Origin: Actinomycetota bacterium
Lineage (GTDB): Bacteria > Actinomycetota > Actinomycetes > Actinomycetales > Cellulomonadaceae
DNA: 7,940 nt
Assembly (NCBI GenBank): GCA_018898235.1
Contig: JAHIJU010000104.1
Location: 1 to 7,940 of the forward strand
Direction of reading: 5' to 3'
In this document: piece after piece, positions 5,900-7,940 of the stretch
How the letters are laid out: each line of letters begins with the position of its first letter
Position numbering within the stretch: position 1 is the stretch's first letter
Notes under the pieces: generated by a model
Databases searched by the model: none
What the model was told of the DNA's origin: nothing
What the model saw: only the letters and a program-made list of their open reading frames with translations
Made by a program: the position numbers and the translations under genes

Positions 5900-6910
5900 T
5901 CAGGCGGGGACGACGGCGAGGGCCGTGGGGTCGACCGCCAGCCGGACCGGCTGCCCGGGCTGGGCCCACCAGCCGACCGGGGCGCGGGCCGTGAGCAGCC
6001 CGATGCCGGGCAGGTCCACGTCGAGCTCGGTGCGACCGCGTCGGACATGTACCCGGCAGACGGATGCGGTGACGTCGCCACCCTCGTGCACGACGAGGGC
6101 TCCCGGCGCGAGGGCGAACAGCCCGTCGCCCGATGGGCGGACCAGCGCCGCCCGCAGCGGCGCCGCCGCCGGGTCGTCGACCGGCACGAACGCCTCGTAG
6201 CCCAGGAACCGGGCGACCGCGGCCGAGGCCGGAGCGCGCCACAGCTCGGCCGGTGCAGCGACCTGCGCCAGGCGGCCCGCGGCCATCACGGCGATCCGGT
6301 CCGCAACGGCGAACGCCTCGTCCTGGTCATGGGTGACGAACACGGCGGTGGTGCCCGTGGCCTCGAGCACCGCGCGCAGATCCGCAGCCAACCGCTCACG
6401 CAGCGCCCGGTCGAGGGCCGAGAGCGGTTCGTCGAGCAGCAGCAGCCGCGGCCGCGGCGCGAGCGAGCGCGCGAGGGCGACGCGCTGGCGCTCCCCGCCG
6501 GACAACGTCGCGACGTCGCGCCGCCCGGCCCCCGGCAGACCGACCAGGTCGAGCAGCCGGGTGACCTCATCGGCCCGTCCCGCACCGCGCGGCAACCCGT
6601 AGCCGACGTTGCCCGCGACGTCCCGGTGGGCGAACAGCTGGCCGTCCTGGAACAGCAGCCCGAACCCCCGTCGGTGCACGGGGACCGGACCCAGGTCGGC
6701 ACCGTCCCAGGTGACCTGCCCGGCTGCGGGCCGTTCCAGCCCGGCGACCGCCCGCAGCAGCGACGACTTGCCGCAGCCCGAGGGGCCGAGCAGCGCCAGC
6801 ACCTGGCCGGGCGGCACGTCGAGGTCCACCCCGTCGACCGCGCGTCGGGCGCCGTAGGTCACGACCAGATCGCGCACACCGAGCCCGCGCACAGCGAGGC
6901 CGCCCGCCAT
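5900..6910 (-). CDS. ABC transporter ATP-binding protein, thiamine/iron(III) type
   Basis: Cytosolic ATPase subunit that powers the importer formed with the adjacent permease. From ATG 6908-6910 it is 336 aa. It carries Walker A GPSGCGKSS (42-50), Q-loop Q88, signature LSGGERQ (136-142), Walker B LLLLDEP (156-162), D-loop SALD (164-167) and switch His194. A C-terminal extension (about 237-336) fits a TOBE-like regulatory domain as in FbpC/PotA-type ATPases; ThiQ itself is shorter, near 230 aa. This ATG has GGGAGG (6916-6921) 5 nt upstream. An alternative GTG at 6932-6934 adds eight residues and overlaps the permease TGA by 4 nt (GTGA), with a G-rich stretch before it. Either start implies tight coupling with the permease. 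Fe(III), thiamine or another small solute are all possible substrates. Confidence 0.93.
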   Translation of the reverse strand: MAGGLAVRGLGVRDLVVTYGARRAVDGVDLDVPPGQVLALLGPSGCGKSSLLRAVAGLERPAAGQVTWDGADLGPVPVHRRGFGLLFQDGQLFAHRDVAGNVGYGLPRGAGRADEVTRLLDLVGLPGAGRRDVATLSGGERQRVALARSLAPRPRLLLLDEPLSALDRALRERLAADLRAVLEATGTTAVFVTHDQDEAFAVADRIAVMAAGRLAQVAAPAELWRAPASAAVARFLGYEAFVPVDDPAAAPLRAALVRPSGDGLFALAPGALVVHEGGDVTASVCRVHVRRGRTELDVDLPGIGLLTARAPVGWWAQPGQPVRLAVDPTALAVVPA

Positions 6911-6930
6911 CGCGTCCTCCCGATCGTCGT

Positions 6931-7940
6931 TCACAGCTCACCCCCCGACGGCCGCAGCCGCTCGAACCCCGCGACGGCCAGCGCGCACAGGGCGCCGAGC
7001 AGCACCGCCGCCGCCATCGCCTCCCCGGCCGCATCGGCACCGGGTCGCCCGATCAGCCGGTAGACCACGATCGGCAACGTCGGACGGTCGGGTCTGACCA
7101 GGAACGACGTCGCCCCGAACTCACCGAGGGAGGCCGCGAACGCGAAGCCCAGCGCCAGTCCGCCGGCCCGGGCGACGAGCGCACCGTCGACCGTGCGCAG
7201 CACCCGACCGGGCGCTGCGCCCAAGGTCGAGGCCGCCTCACGCAGGTGCGGGTCGATCGCGCGGAGCACGGGCAGCACCGTCCGCACCACGAGCGGGACG
7301 GCCACCGTCGCCTGCGCCACCGGCACCAGCAGCGCACTGGTCCGCAGGTCCACCGGCAGTCCGAACGGCCGGTCCATGGCCAGCAGCAGCCCGAACCCGA
7401 CGGTCACCGCCGACACCCCGAGCGGCAGCATGACCAGGGCGTCCAGACCGCTCAGCGCCCGGCGTGCCCCGGGGCGCGCGGGGCGGCGCGACAGCACGAG
7501 CGCGAGCAGGCCGCCCACCAGCAGCGACAGGCAGGTCGCATCGAGAGCCACCCGCAGCGAGGTCACCGCGGCGTCGAGCGCCGTGGTGCCCAGCCCGGGC
7601 GTCGGGGTGCCGAGCGCCCGGTAGTGGTCCAGACCCCAGCCCGGCCCGACGCGCAGCGACCGCACCACGAGCGCCGCCAGGGGCGCCGCGAGCGCCAGCA
7701 CCACCGCACCGGTCACCGCAGCCGCACCCCGGTCGAGCGCGCGGGAGGACGGCGGCCCGCCCCGCGCAGGTTCGGTGAGGGTCAGCGCGCGCTCCCGTGC
7801 GGACCGCGCCCGCCCGGCGATCAGCAGCGCCCCGGCGACGACGACGAGCTGGGTGATCGACAGCACCGCGGCTGCGCGCAGGTCGAGGAACTGGGTGGTC
7901 TGCACCCAGATCTCGGTCTCGATGGTGCCGAACTGGAGCC
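6931..7940 (-). CDS. ABC transporter permease, ThiP/FbpB-like, 3' part
   Basis: C-terminal part of an inner-membrane permease, truncated by the window edge. The frame stays open from GTG 7903-7905 to position 7940 and encodes LQFGTIETEIW just before it. That segment plus VQTTQFLDL resembles the linker between the two modules of ThiP/FbpB-type permeases, which are about 500-560 aa, so the GTG is probably internal and the true start lies beyond 7940. About seven hydrophobic segments follow. The EAA loop is REAASTLGAAPGRV near 7201-7242. The strings SLGEFGATSFLVRP and LPIVVYRLIGRPGA are typical of this permease group. Its stop overlaps or nearly abuts the ATPase start, so the two genes form an operon. 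The substrate-binding protein gene is expected upstream, outside the window. Thiamine and iron(III) systems cannot be separated on this evidence. Confidence 0.88.
   Translation of the reverse strand, partial: LQFGTIETEIWVQTTQFLDLRAAAVLSITQLVVVAGALLIAGRARSARERALTLTEPARGGPPSSRALDRGAAAVTGAVVLALAAPLAALVVRSLRVGPGWGLDHYRALGTPTPGLGTTALDAAVTSLRVALDATCLSLLVGGLLALVLSRRPARPGARRALSGLDALVMLPLGVSAVTVGFGLLLAMDRPFGLPVDLRTSALLVPVAQATVAVPLVVRTVLPVLRAIDPHLREAASTLGAAPGRVLRTVDGALVARAGGLALGFAFAASLGEFGATSFLVRPDRPTLPIVVYRLIGRPGADAAGEAMAAAVLLGALCALAVAGFERLRPSGGEL

Noticed and set aside
5570..7063. A 497-codon open frame on the plus strand opposite the SRPBCC and ABC ATPase genes
   Set aside because: Antisense shadow. 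The minus-strand ATPase has every expected ABC motif in order, whereas this frame has none.
1..7940. A defence island, mobile element, CRISPR array or other undescribed multi-gene system
   Set aside because: Every sizeable gene falls into a known family with chromosomal housekeeping roles. No transposase, integrase, nuclease, tRNA or repeat array is visible.

Overview
The window is very GC-rich, with strong G/C bias at third codon positions, GTG starts, GGAGG-type ribosome binding sites and short same-strand overlaps. This fits a high-GC actinomycete (Actinomycetota). The genus cannot be fixed from the sequence. I see no tRNA, rRNA, CRISPR array, insertion sequence or phage gene. The region looks like ordinary chromosomal transport and regulation, not a mobile island.

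Layout. (1) Positions 1-2144, minus strand: a ROK-family repressor gene overlaps by 4 nt (ATGA) with a MalF/UgpA-type sugar ABC permease gene. The rest of that sugar-uptake operon lies beyond the left edge. (2) Positions 2145-2398: a divergent control region. It holds a 14-bp near-palindrome just upstream of the ROK gene, a perfect 13-bp inverted repeat that can fold into a hairpin, and one G-run cluster on each coding strand. (3) Positions 2399-3895, plus strand: one protein carrying a SpoIIE/RsbU-type phosphatase, an RsbW-type kinase and an RsbV-type STAS domain, that is, a whole sigma-factor partner-switching module in one chain. (4) Positions 3975-5039, plus strand: a tandem GNAT acetyltransferase. 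(5) Positions 5051-5079: a hairpin exactly between convergent stop codons. (6) Positions 5080-5817, minus strand: an SRPBCC/AHSA1-like protein with a structured upstream gap. (7) Positions 5900-7940, minus strand: an ABC ATPase and the C-terminal part of a two-module permease of the thiamine/iron(III) type. The permease gene runs off the right edge, and its binding protein is probably beyond it.

How they work together. The ROK repressor probably senses a sugar or sugar phosphate and controls its own operon through the palindrome. The phosphatase-kinase-STAS protein probably adjusts a stress sigma factor or a related partner-switch target; its link to the sugar operon is only the shared divergent region. 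The right-hand ABC genes form a separate uptake operon, possibly followed by the SRPBCC gene. I found no convincing new biological system. The points most worth a second look are the compact partner-switch fusion, with an altered STAS phosphosite motif and no sensor domain, and the structured divergent region beside it.
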